Shown piece after piece: positions 11,588 through 22,128 of a DNA stretch of 64,000 nucleotides. The notes below the pieces were generated by a model. It was not told the origin of the DNA and made no database searches. It saw only the letters and a program-made list of their open reading frames with translations. The position numbers and the translations under genes were made by a program. Position 1 is the stretch's first letter. The number at the start of each line of letters is the position of its first letter. The stretch is from Corella eumyota (lineage: Eukaryota > Chordata > Ascidiacea > Phlebobranchia > Corellidae). Where the stretch lies: positions 9,300,001-9,364,000 of the forward strand of contig OY720100.1 in NCBI GenBank assembly GCA_963082875.1, in the 5' to 3' direction.

Positions 11588-14500
11588 TCAGGAGTCGTTG
11601 TTGGCATCATGCTTAGTCACTGTGACGTAGTACACCCAGTAAACGAGGTTAAAAGCGATGAAGGTTATAAAATACCCGACCCGAAAATAAAAATCCAGTG
11701 ATGTAATATCTTTTAGAAAGCAAAATTGGGTGCAGGAGTTTTTTCGACTCTGTGGATAAACATATATTTATAAAAAAAAAAGTTATTAACCTAATTAAAT
11801 CATACTTTTTTTAGTTTTAAAATATGTTATTTATTTATGAACAAATCAATAATTTAAGTATATCATCTATTTTTTTAAAATAAACAATTGAGTTTATGCA
11901 TTAAAGCGTATATTAGGCTATATTCGGCTTCCAAAATTGTTCACTATTTAAATTATTGTTATTATTCTAAGTACATGAAATAATTAATTTAAAATAATAA
12001 AGTTAAGTTGTTTTTAATTATAAACAAAGTTGGCTGATTGTAAACTGTAAAGTTTTTATTTATGACAGGATTTATCTATGTATTCTTAAGCTTGTGAGTT
12101 TTTCCCTAGCGTAAAAAAATATAAATCTAAGTAAATATACCTCCTTTGTCAAAAGCATGGACTTTGGAGATTTCCTTAAATTCCTGATTGCGTCCAACAT
12201 ATTTTTTTCATCCAAAATCATTAAGTTTCTTGTATCAGATTGTCTTTTTGATGGAGTTTTAATCGAGTTGGAGGAGAAACTGTTATAATTTCTATGACTA
12301 CAAAAACCAAAATTTAGACTATATTTTTAAGTTTTGTTGTGGTGTTATTATTTTTTTATTTATAGATAATTACAACGCACAAATATTAATTTAAAAATGA
12401 TGTCTTACACTGGGGTTTGAGTCTGCGAAGTTGCCGCCCATTTGTTTTGTATTGCAGTTTGAGAAGCTAATTTCTAAAGCAAAAAGGTTATATATGTTTA
12501 TTTTTTGGTAAAAAGTCGTGTGTTTAATATATAACAGTCTTCTTAGACTTGTTATTTTATATTAACTTTACAAAAACAACTATTTCCTCAATAAAATTTA
12601 AAGCTTAACTAAGTACAATTTTTTGTGTTTTTCTCAGTCTGTCATTTGTTTACTGGTTGGTATATGAAATGCGAATTATATTAATGGAGGCAGATAAGTT
12701 TACCTTTGTCCTGTAGTTTTCTAACTCTGTTCTCTTTTCTGTAAACTTTTTTGCTCGTTTGGTTAAAAAAAAGTTAAGAACACAAAATTCAAGGACAGTT
12801 GAAAACACGAACAAAAAACAAACCCAAAGATAAATATCCATGGCTGTCAGATACGAAACCTAAAATTTATATATAACAATAAAATTGTATTTTTGTTTAA
12901 TTGGACTACATCATAAAAAAATCTAAATTCTAAAACATGTTTTTAATTTGTTATCTAAATACCTTTGGCAATGACGACTTCAAACCAGTTATTATTGTGG
13001 ATATTGTAAGAACAGATGTAACACCTACACACAAGAGAACGAAATCATAAAGTTGGGCTATGCTTAATATTGCAATAAGAGTGCACTTTTACTTGATAAA
13101 ACTTTTTGACAATAAAACTATTGTTCAACCTTAGAAATTTTAATAATATGTATTTTAAGTCCATATAAAAAGCAATTGAATAAGTCTACCAAGAGCAATT
13201 CTAGCAGGAACAGACTTCGGATCAATCCACATTCCCAATCCGGCAAGTGCCACCATAATCATGGCTGGAAAATAAGATTGGAAGAACACTGACAACAAAT
13301 ATCTCTTCAGCTCAAAACTTACTTTTAACTGAGATTTTGTATCTTTATGATAACATTAGGTTTTGGATTATTAAAATAAGCAATTTTATATTTTTATTAC
13401 TACATTATAAAAAAAAAGCTTATGATCGTATAATGCGTTATATATCAAAATTTCTTTTAACTAAAAGTTTAAAGATTTACCAAAACCGTTATAAAAGTTC
13501 CTTAACGACATGTTAACAGAATGGAAAGTATGATGCACAAGTTGAAACTTGGGCATATTTTTCACCAACTTTTTGTCCATAAACAGGTTGACCTCGTTAA
13601 TACCTGATTTCCATTCTAGAACAACCTCTTCTGTTGTGTATCCAACTATATTTCATATAGTTAAACAACACATAAGAGTTAAATAAGTGTTGTTGTTTAA
13701 TTAATTATTTTTTTAACGTGATTGACTTTGGGGTATTCAAAATTTAATTTTAGGTTCTTTGTTCAGTTATATAAAAAATATTTTGGGCATTTGGTCACAA
13801 ATGATTAGTATTCTTGCCTAATAAAGTTATTTTATATTTAAATTATTGTGTTAATTATTTATCATATATACTTTTAAATAATTTTTAAATAAATGTTGAA
13901 ATAATTTTTTTTTTTCGCTAACACTTTAGTATGCTTTTATACTTATACTGCAAACTAATAATAATGACGACCAGTCAATATTAGATTATCGGTTTTTATA
14001 TTCCCCAAACTCATTTTAAATTATCGAAGACTGTTTATTAAAATATTTTAAACTTACGACTTTGGAAGTTGAGTGAACACTCTTCAATGTCCAGAGGGAA
14101 ATTGTAAAGGTTCATTTGACAAGCAACTGTCGTTGTTATTCTAAAAATACGATTGGACATTATTGAAAAAATAAAAATAGTTAGTTTTTCAGGCAAATTA
14201 AAAAAATCATATCGGGTCATACCCTTTTTTTAAACATTTTAAATATCTTTAACAAACTTTATTTAACACTTTTTTATAGAAAACCAATGCAAATTGTATT
14301 ATAATAATAAACAACATAAGCTAACACTGATATGCATTTGTTCCCCATTTTTTTAATTATTTACATCAGTTACTAACTTATAGTTTTTAAATTTTTTTTT
14401 TATTTAAATAAAATTCTATATAAATTACTTGACTTTGTAGTCTATGGTCCCGTCGTTAAATAATCGCATTATTACGTTATTTACAGAAGTCTTGTGAACA

Positions 14501-15922
14501 AATGAGTTTTTTGATCCGACAATAAACAAATCTAAATCGTTAAAATTTATAAAAACGGATTTTAAAACTAAATTATTATTCGTCGTTATAATAAAAATAT
14601 TCGTCTAAAGACTGTTATATTAAAATTAAGTTTAAGTAAATTAGTTTTACCTGGGACCCATAGCTTTTCAATAATTCGACTTGGTACCACAACACTATCT
14701 TTCTTATTCCCGTTTAGCACCAAGCGACTGTCTCTCCAAGTCTCGTGCATACTTAATGTAAAAGTCAGATCCTACGTAAGGTATTACGTTATTAAGACAC
14801 AAATTATATAAATTAAAGGCACGTGCTAATAATTTACGTTAGCGTAGACTTTATAGCTGCATTGAAACACATGTGTACAGTTCTATGTGATAAGCATTAA
14901 CAAATTCTGTTAAATATTGCCAGAACATTTCTTCTATACACTTTCGATTAATTAAATTTAAAACAGATATATATATATATATATATCGGTAATTACATGG
15001 CCCATATGCACATTTATTTCTTTATCAATATCTCACAATTTTAATTATATTTTAAACGATTTATTTTAAAACAATAAAACCTGACTTAACTTTAGTCAGT
15101 TAACATTAAAAAACATTAAAAATATTGCTAAGTACTTACCATGTTTTTTTCTGATATATCTGTGATACTTTCAATAATAATAAACAATCCAACTTTAACT
15201 GGTTTACCTGAAAATAAAAACAGTTTGATTATATAAATGTTTAACACAGAGCTGTTTTTATTCTAACACATTACCTTCGTTTTCAGGTTTTATGCTCAGT
15301 TCGTATGAATGTGATTTTAATGTTGCTTCAATTTGTCGAGTTATTTTATTTCCATGTTTGTCCTTATATGGGTTGTGTCCTAAATTTTTTTTAATTTTGT
15401 GTTTCACAAAAACGTGACACAAAAATATTTAATTTTGTTAAAATGATTAAACTAAAAAATTTTAAGTACTAGGTTTAGTTGTGTCACGGCCCATAAAATT
15501 TTACACGGCTTTTTGATTTACAAATAAAAAAAACTTTTGCTTTATTGCTTTATTGTAAGAATGTGTAAATTAAAATCTTACACAAAAGATTTACAAAGAT
15601 TGCGTTATCAATAATTAAACAAACCTTTGTATTGTTAATTTATTTTGACATTTGCAACATAAAATTATGACAAGATATGTAAATTTTAAATATATATTAT
15701 TAAACTTCATTTTCAGTAGTAAAAAAAAATTTTAAAGCTCTAAACAGTTATATTACTATTTAAAAAATGTGTCATTTTTATTTACCAGCCCAAACTATTT
15801 AATCTTTTTTAGTAAAAAACGTTTAAAAATATTAAAAATATTTTACCTTTTCTTGAAGATCTTAATTTAACACTAATACTAAAATTTAATAAACAACACA
15901 AAAACCAAACTAAAATTCTCAT
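11588..15922 (-). CDS. Cys-loop ligand-gated channel subunit, GABA-A rho-like (copy 1)
   Basis: Pentameric ligand-gated channel subunit of the GABA-A/glycine type. Exons: 15847-15922, 15275-15379, 15140-15207, 14651-14771, 14429-14531, 14058-14140, 13481-13645, 13190-13342, 12963-13024, 12704-12859, 12409-12473, 12141-12297, 11588-11749; 1,476 nt, 491 residues. A signal peptide (about 1-19) is followed by the ligand-binding domain with its Cys-loop (C165 and C179, 13 residues between). TM1 is about 255-277. PAR immediately before TM2 and the TM2 run VTSVLTISTIITG (from 293) mark the anion-selective branch and resemble GABA-A rho subunits, as does MDIYLWV entering TM3. A basic M3-M4 loop (about 345-450) precedes TM4 (about 456-478, FNLVYWVYY). 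Odd points: the SWVSFW usual before the PAR motif is AGLGMW, and loop B reads QSLGYT where rho1 has ESYAYT, so the ligand is uncertain. Exon 8 is nearly identical to that of copy 2. An AG directly precedes the ATG. Confidence 0.9.
13190..13342 (-). repeat. Receptor copy 1 exon 8, near-identical to 17760-17912
   Basis: Positions 13191-13337 align without gaps to 17761-17907 with three differences, all synonymous third-position changes. The similarity stops within a few bases of both exon edges; introns and the neighbouring exons differ much more (about 12 of 62 positions in the next exon). This block codes for the pre-M1 segment, TM1 and the PAR motif. Confidence 0.9.
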
Positions 15923-16641
15923 CTTGAAAACACTTCGTAGCATTTACGTTTTAATTTTATAGCAAATAAAATCAAACAATATAAGTTCTCAACTAAGAAA
16001 TATGATTGTTGTTGCAAAACACAATTACGTATGACATAATTAGTCAACTGACAGCTACACTTATTTTCCATATCGATTATTTTCCACCCCAACCTGCTAC
16101 CAGACAACCAAGAGATTTCAAATTAGGCCTGAAATTTTACGGTAAAATATGACGTGTACCGATGATGCTTTTAGATGATATAACCTTGTTTGATTAATTA
16201 ATTTTTTTATTAATGACTTTTCTTATAGAATCAGTTATGCAATATAATTTTTTAGTAAATACAAATAAAAATATTTTTTATAATAGTTTAAAACCAGTAT
16301 GTTTCAACGTATTGAATTTAATTTTAATTTGGATATTTTTACAAGTATAAACATTGGATATCATTGCATTAGAAATGTTGAAAGTTAGTTTAGCAGTTAC
16401 ATTTTTAAACAATTTATGCGTTTTACAGTAGTCGCATGGTAACGCCAAGGAGCAATATGTGCATTAATATTATGTAGAGCAAGTCTGTTACTAGTACTTC
16501 GGATTGCTCTATCTTTTCGAAACAAAAAGTCTTATGTGAGCTTGTTGCACATGTTAGTTCATTTGACTTTTTGCACTTTTTCAAATGCTTTGTTATACGT
16601 TGAACATACTGAATATTTAATTACACATGGTGATCTTGTTC
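15923..16641. other. Spacer between tandem receptor genes
   Basis: Holds the 5' flank of receptor copy 1 and the 3' flank of copy 2, both on the minus strand. A minus-strand open frame here (15919-16107) ends at the copy 1 start and has no family features; I treat it as chance. I see no clear AATAAA for copy 2 close to its stop and no TATA box. Confidence 0.4.
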
Positions 16642-19600
16642 TTAATCACTATCGTTAGATTCGTGCTGTGTCATGACAATGTAGTAACCCCAGTAAGCTC
16701 CGTTAAAGACAAGAAAACTAAAAAAGTAAACAACTCGGAATCCAACGTCTATGGCTTCGGCATTTTGAGGCCAACATCGTTGGAGTCGATTTTTACTTTT
16801 GTCCTGTCTTGAAATTGGGTTCTTAAAAAAAACATGTTAAAGGTTTGTTATATACGTTAAAAAAATGGTATTGCTTTTTTAATATTTTAAAATACTTACT
16901 TTTCGGGGATAGTTTTGACTAAACGGACTTTCTTTTTTGGATAATTTATCGGTTTGTGTTGACCATAACGAACGAAATATTATAGCTCCGTCCTCGGATA
17001 CTTTATGGTGATGAAAACTTAATAAAAAAAAAAAATTTAACAAAGTTTATTAACATTGAAAAATAATAATTTTAGCAACAACGTTTTTAAAGTTAATTGT
17101 AAAGCTAAACAAATTAATTTAAATGTGAATAAAGTTTATAGCATTTTTAGGTATTTATTGTAAAGCCTACCCTCTGTTTTGTAACTTCCAATTATTTTCC
17201 GCTTCAATTCTAAGTTTATTGCAAAATCTCTGCAAAAATTATTATGTATTACTTACTAATGTTAACAATGTATTAGTTAAGCCACATTGCATTTTTAAGT
17301 TTAATGTGCAAAATCTTTAGCTCAACTTACAGAATTTCCACTTGCGATATTGGGAACTTTCAAGGATTTTCTGACGGTTTTGGTCATCAAAAAATTAAGA
17401 ACACAAAACTCTAGGACAGTTGAAAACACAAACAAAAAACAAACCCACAAATAGATATCCATAGCTGTAAGATACGAAACCTAAACAGAATGGTTTAAAA
17501 CATAAAATTATAGATGCAAAATAGCAAACATGTATGGCATTATCTTAAGTTTACTTACTTTTGGCAAAGACGACTTTAACCCAGTAATAATCGTAGATAT
17601 TGTCAAAACAGATGTTACCCCTACAAAGAAAAACTTAAGTTAGAATTAACATATTGGAAGTTATGCGAATATTATATCAGTAAAATAACACTTTTTGCCT
17701 AATATGAGGTTTAAAAGTTAGGCAAGGTAAAAATATTGGAAAGTTTACATAAAACCTACCAAGAGCGATTCTAGCAGGAACAGACTTTGGATCAATCCAC
17801 ATTCCCAATCCGGCAAGTGCCACCATAATCATGGCTGGAAAATAAGATTGGAAGAACACTGACAATAAATATCTCTTCAGCTCAAAACTTACTTTTAACT
17901 GAGATTTAGTTCCTAAGAAGGTAAGAAACAATTAATTTGCGACTTTAAAAACTAAAAATTTATACAATGTAAAAACTATGATTTATATTTACATAAGACT
18001 ACAAATCAAACATAATTACAACTTGACGGTAATAAATACAGTAAAAAAAAAAGTAAAACTATATGCAAACATTTACCTGGATACCATGATATATCAGTAG
18101 AAACGTTTACTGTGTGAAATGTATGATGTACTAGTCGAAACTTGGGCATATTTTTTACTAGTTTTGTGTCCATGAATAAATCGTCCATGTGGTCTCCTGT
18201 TAACCATTCTAATGTTATTTCGTCATTGTTGTGACCCACTGAAATATAAATACGATAAATATGAAAACACAAAATAGTTTTAACAATAGGCTTTTGTGCC
18301 AAAATGTAATACACTCTTTGGCAGTATAGGCAAATTTTACAAAAATATTATAAAACAGTTCTCTTTTTTTAAAACGATATTGTTTTTAGAAAATTCGATT
18401 GCTTAAATCATTAACCTTAATTGAACAAAAATGTCAACTCACAACTTTGAAAACGTAGGGAGCACATTTCCATATCAAGAGGAAAGTTATAAAGTGTCAT
18501 TTGACAAGCTACAGTGGTGGTTAGTCTGTTGATATTCAATAAAAACAAATTAACAAAAAATTATGCAAGAGTATTTAAAAAATTTTAAAACTTAAGTTTA
18601 GAATCTGATTTTTATTTTTAATTTACTAACTTTATTTTAAAATTTGATAGCTGCATATATTCAAGTGATTAGGTATTTTTAGCCTAACTTTTCCTATTTT
18701 ACGTTTAACCGAACATGTTAATGTCATTTACTTTACACTGTAGAAAATATTTCCATCACTAAACAATCTAAGGACGACATTTTCGATTGTTGTTCGATGA
18801 ACAAACGAATTCTTTGACCCAACAATAAACAAATCTGTGAAGTGATAATTAAAAGGTCATTAAGGGTATTTTATACGTCACATTTAAAACGTCTTGTATG
18901 ACTAAATTAAATGTAATATATCAAGTAATAATACCTGGTACCCAAAGATTATTAATTAATCGACTTGGTAGAACGATACTTTCTTCCGTTTCCGAGTTAA
19001 ACTTTAGCCTTGGATCAATCCACTTTTCGTGCATGCATAACGTAAACGTCAGGTCCTGCGTAAAAACCATTTTTTTTATCTTTTTAAGAAAAAGAAACAA
19101 ATACTTAATACAACAGTATATTTAGGTTGCATGCATTCCAAATCATGTTTAGGTACAATTTAAGTTAAATTAATTTTTTATCAAAATTTATTACATATTA
19201 ATTACCATATTTTTTTCGGAAATGTCAGTAATACTTTCGATCACAAGTGCAACTCCAACCATTATAGGTAATCCTAAAATATTAAATTTAATTTAATTTA
19301 GTATCATAGTATAATTACAATACATTTATTTTTTTGCAAAAATTCATGCATTTTTTAAATTCATATAAATAAATAAATAAATAGTGATAAATAAATAATT
19401 AATATGGATTTTAAATTTATTGAGGCCTTATTAAATACCATTTAAAGAAGACTCAAGGGATATGAAAAGTGTCAACACACTTTAGAAAAGAATTTAAATT
19501 TATGAATCGTTTAATTTCTTATTTTTACCATTGTCATTTTTATTGAAACACTCTAACATGATTTTTTGACATCCCACGAAAAGTAATTTAAAGATATCTA

Positions 19601-20315
19601 ATAGATTTTGACAGGCAGTTAACCATTAGTTAGATATGTCATCAATTTTGTTATATTACTTAAGAAACTTTAAACAACAGATAAATAGAGTGTATTATTT
19701 ACAAATTTTCTGCTTTTTTAGAATTTTGTGTTTTATTAACTATAAAACGGTTCAAAGTCCAGCCAAGCCCAAAAACAATCAACGGGTCAATATCAAGCAA
19801 TATAATTTACAATATTATTTAAAATTGCCAAAGTCAACTTAAAACTGAGTCGAGGTTATATTACTGCTACCCTAAGTTTAGATAGTGAAGTCAGCCCTCT
19901 CACGTCAAGGATAAATATATATACAAATTAAAAACCTGAATTTCGGGGTCGTATGCTGAGTTCGTAAGAATGATCGCGAAACATATTTTCAATTTGTTGA
20001 GTTACTTCAGTACCATGTATGTCCATACGCGAGGTATCTATTTTAACATGCGAAATTAGATATTTATGATTTTTTATATTTCGGTAAGTCCTATATAGAA
20101 TTACCAACATATCGGATTTTGACTGCTTGTTATAACAAAATAAAAAAGCAATTTGGAAAATTAACATTAAAAGAATTAACTAGATGTATTACAAAGACGT
20201 CCATCTTACCAAAACTGTTGAAAAGACTTTCGGGCGTATTTCCATGTAGGCTTTTTATGTGAAGTAAAATAACAACTAAACCCAGCCGTTGATAACTTTT
20301 CAACATTTTGTACAA
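16642..20315 (-). CDS. Cys-loop ligand-gated channel subunit, GABA-A rho-like (copy 2)
   Basis: Tandem paralog of the gene at 11588-15922 with the same 13-exon structure and phases. Exons: 20210-20315, 19936-20037, 19206-19273, 18935-19055, 18732-18834, 18443-18525, 18077-18238, 17760-17912, 17559-17620, 17331-17480, 17171-17229, 16900-17017, 16642-16803; 1,449 nt, 482 residues. The start used is the first of two in-frame ATGs; the second (residue 4) also leaves a good signal peptide. The Cys-loop is in the exon at 18443-18525 (CQMTLYNFPLDMEMC). PAR and the TM2 run STIITGLKSSLPK are conserved, and the last exon carries TM4 (FLVFNGAYWGYY). Extracellular and M3-M4 loop sequences have diverged strongly from copy 1; exon 8 has not. 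Loop B reads QSLGHN, losing even the second tyrosine kept in copy 1. The two subunits could co-assemble or have split roles; ligand unknown. The 5' flank is shared, head to head, with TM9SF2. Confidence 0.9.
17760..17912 (-). repeat. Receptor copy 2 exon 8, gene-conversion partner block
   Basis: Partner of 13190-13342: 144 of 147 aligned bases match, with the three differences silent. The direction of transfer cannot be read from two copies alone. Confidence 0.9.
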
Positions 20316-22128
20316 TATTTCCTACTGTAATCTAAAAAAATTAAATAACTGTTTTTTTGAAATAAAAATGTTTAAATATAATTTTTCATAATCGGTCTTA
20401 CTCCTGGTTCAGCAATAATATACTAGATCTAAGTTTTCTTATGTTGCCATATGCACAACCTGTTTTACGACTTTTTATTGCACATGCTTGGCAAGTAAAA
20501 TAGACGCTGATTATCAACTGGCTATACATGCACACTAATCCAGGTCCGCAGGTTTTTTTATAACTATATTAACGTAAGACATGACTAATTAAGCTCGCAA
20601 TCGATTGGCCACTGCACATTTTCAATTCGTAAATATACCTATAACCAAATACTGGTAATTCTATGTTCACACTTCTTAGCTTAGATTAAACTTAATTTTT
20701 TTCTTTTTCAATTTTTGATGAAATAGTATATACACTAATTGTTTAGTTTTAAATCTAAACAATCGTAATATAATTAATAAGATTTTATTATTTAGTATCG
20801 ATTAAATCCGTTGATTGTTTTTATATTTAATCTTTCAATATTCACTGGAGGTTACATTTGACAATAAATTAATTAAAATATCTTTATATTATAATTAAAC
20901 ATAAATAATAAAACAAAATTTATTGCTAAAAATATTATTTTATAATAAAGTATTGTTTTTATCATTTTTATAAATTATTATATTATTCTTCACTTCTAAT
21001 TCCAAGTTTTTTTTGTTTTAAAAACAATACTCGATTGTTAAGTTCTCATTACGTCACACTCAAATCGAGTTGACATGTTAACGAAAACGGTTAAACAAGA
21101 TTGTTAATAATTTATGTTTTTTATTTATTGATCTGTTTAAAATTAATAACTACTGATGGCACAACGTTTTACATATTTAAAAATACAACGGTTTTTCATT
21201 ACATTATATTTTCTTCTATAAGTTTGTAATACTTTGCAAGTGGTCTAATGACGGAGTGCATTTGCAAAGTAACATCATTTTACAATGTCTAGGATTCGAT
21301 TCTCACTGGTTCTATATCATAGCAATTTTACACTGTTTCCAAAATTCAAGAAAAATGACATAATGGTCCTTCAAAATAATGGTCTTGAAATTATACCTGA
21401 TTAAAAATATTCTAAGGTAGTTAATCAACTTAAGAATGCTCGAAGAAAACGAGTTACGTCTGTTTATGCTAGAAATCCTTAGATACAGGACAGCAATGTT
21501 ATATTTTAATGTATAATTAAAAATGGGTTTTACAAAAATAAAACAAAATATCAAATATAAATTTTATATAAAAAAATGTGTTTATTTGTTGTTTTGCAAC
21601 TAGAAAAAAAATTTTTTTTACGTTATTTGAATGCTTGCCTTTAAATTGATATAGCGGTTTCTAGTGGTGGAAATTATTTACAGGTTACCGGGATAAATTT
21701 GTCACGTGATCAATCGACGTTGCAAAATTATTTTTCTAGTTTTCTGTTTATTCTTGTTTAATAGTTTTTCGATGTTTTTATATTCAATTGTGATAATTAA
21801 CTTTGTTTAGTACACCTAACAGTATTCGTCACCAAGTTAAAAGTGTTGCTATTTTAAGATTTTTTTATGGAATGTATTGGGAAGTTTAATTTAGTCGCTA
21901 AACATGCAATTAATAAAATATCAGAATTTAGCGTTTAATGTTTTACAATAGGCAATAGGGGTTAATTAATGTCAATTAAATGATTAAGGTTTTTACTATA
22001 AATTTATAATCTTTTTACAATTACTTTAAAAAGTCTAATAGTAATATAATTTAAGTCATTTGCAAAATTTTGTTTTTTTACAAAATCGTTAATATATTTT
22101 TATTTTTATAGAACTAAAAAAAGTCAAA
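20316..22128. promoter_or_regulatory. Divergent intergenic region, receptor copy 2 / TM9SF2
   Basis: The largest gene-free gap in the window apart from introns (1.8 kb), very AT-rich. It must hold the regulatory DNA of a probable neuronal receptor and of a housekeeping membrane protein. An acceptor TTTTTATAG at 22103-22111 lies 17 bp before the TM9SF2 start codon, so the TM9SF2 leader is spliced or trans-spliced there. A tRNA-like SINE remnant lies at about 21231-21310. I see no gene. Confidence 0.45.
21231..21310 (+). repeat. Possible tRNA-derived SINE fragment
   Basis: The plus strand reads GCAAGTGGTCTAATG (A-box/D-loop-like) and, about 45 bp on, AGGATTCGATTCTC (B-box-like). The arms do not fold into a good tRNA cloverleaf, so this is not a functional tRNA. 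It resembles the copy at 8675-8760. Confidence 0.3.

Noticed and set aside
12115-12140. Read-through end for receptor copy 1 after the exon at 12141-12297
   Set aside because: The frame runs a few codons to a stop without TM4; a proper TM4 exon with an in-phase acceptor exists at 11588-11749.
14970-14987. AT dinucleotide run, and similar short runs elsewhere (for example 56480)
   Set aside because: Ordinary microsatellite in AT-rich intron DNA; nothing else attached.
15919-16107. Minus-strand open frame directly upstream of receptor copy 1
   Set aside because: Out of frame with the receptor, no family features and typical of chance frames in its flank.
16627-16812. Plus-strand open frame of 61 codons starting with a hydrophobic stretch
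   Set aside because: It is the antisense shadow of the last receptor copy 2 exon, whose TM4 coding gives the apparent hydrophobic start.
21231-21310. Functional tRNA gene
   Set aside because: A- and B-box-like motifs are present, but the anticodon and acceptor stems do not pair; kept only as a possible SINE remnant.
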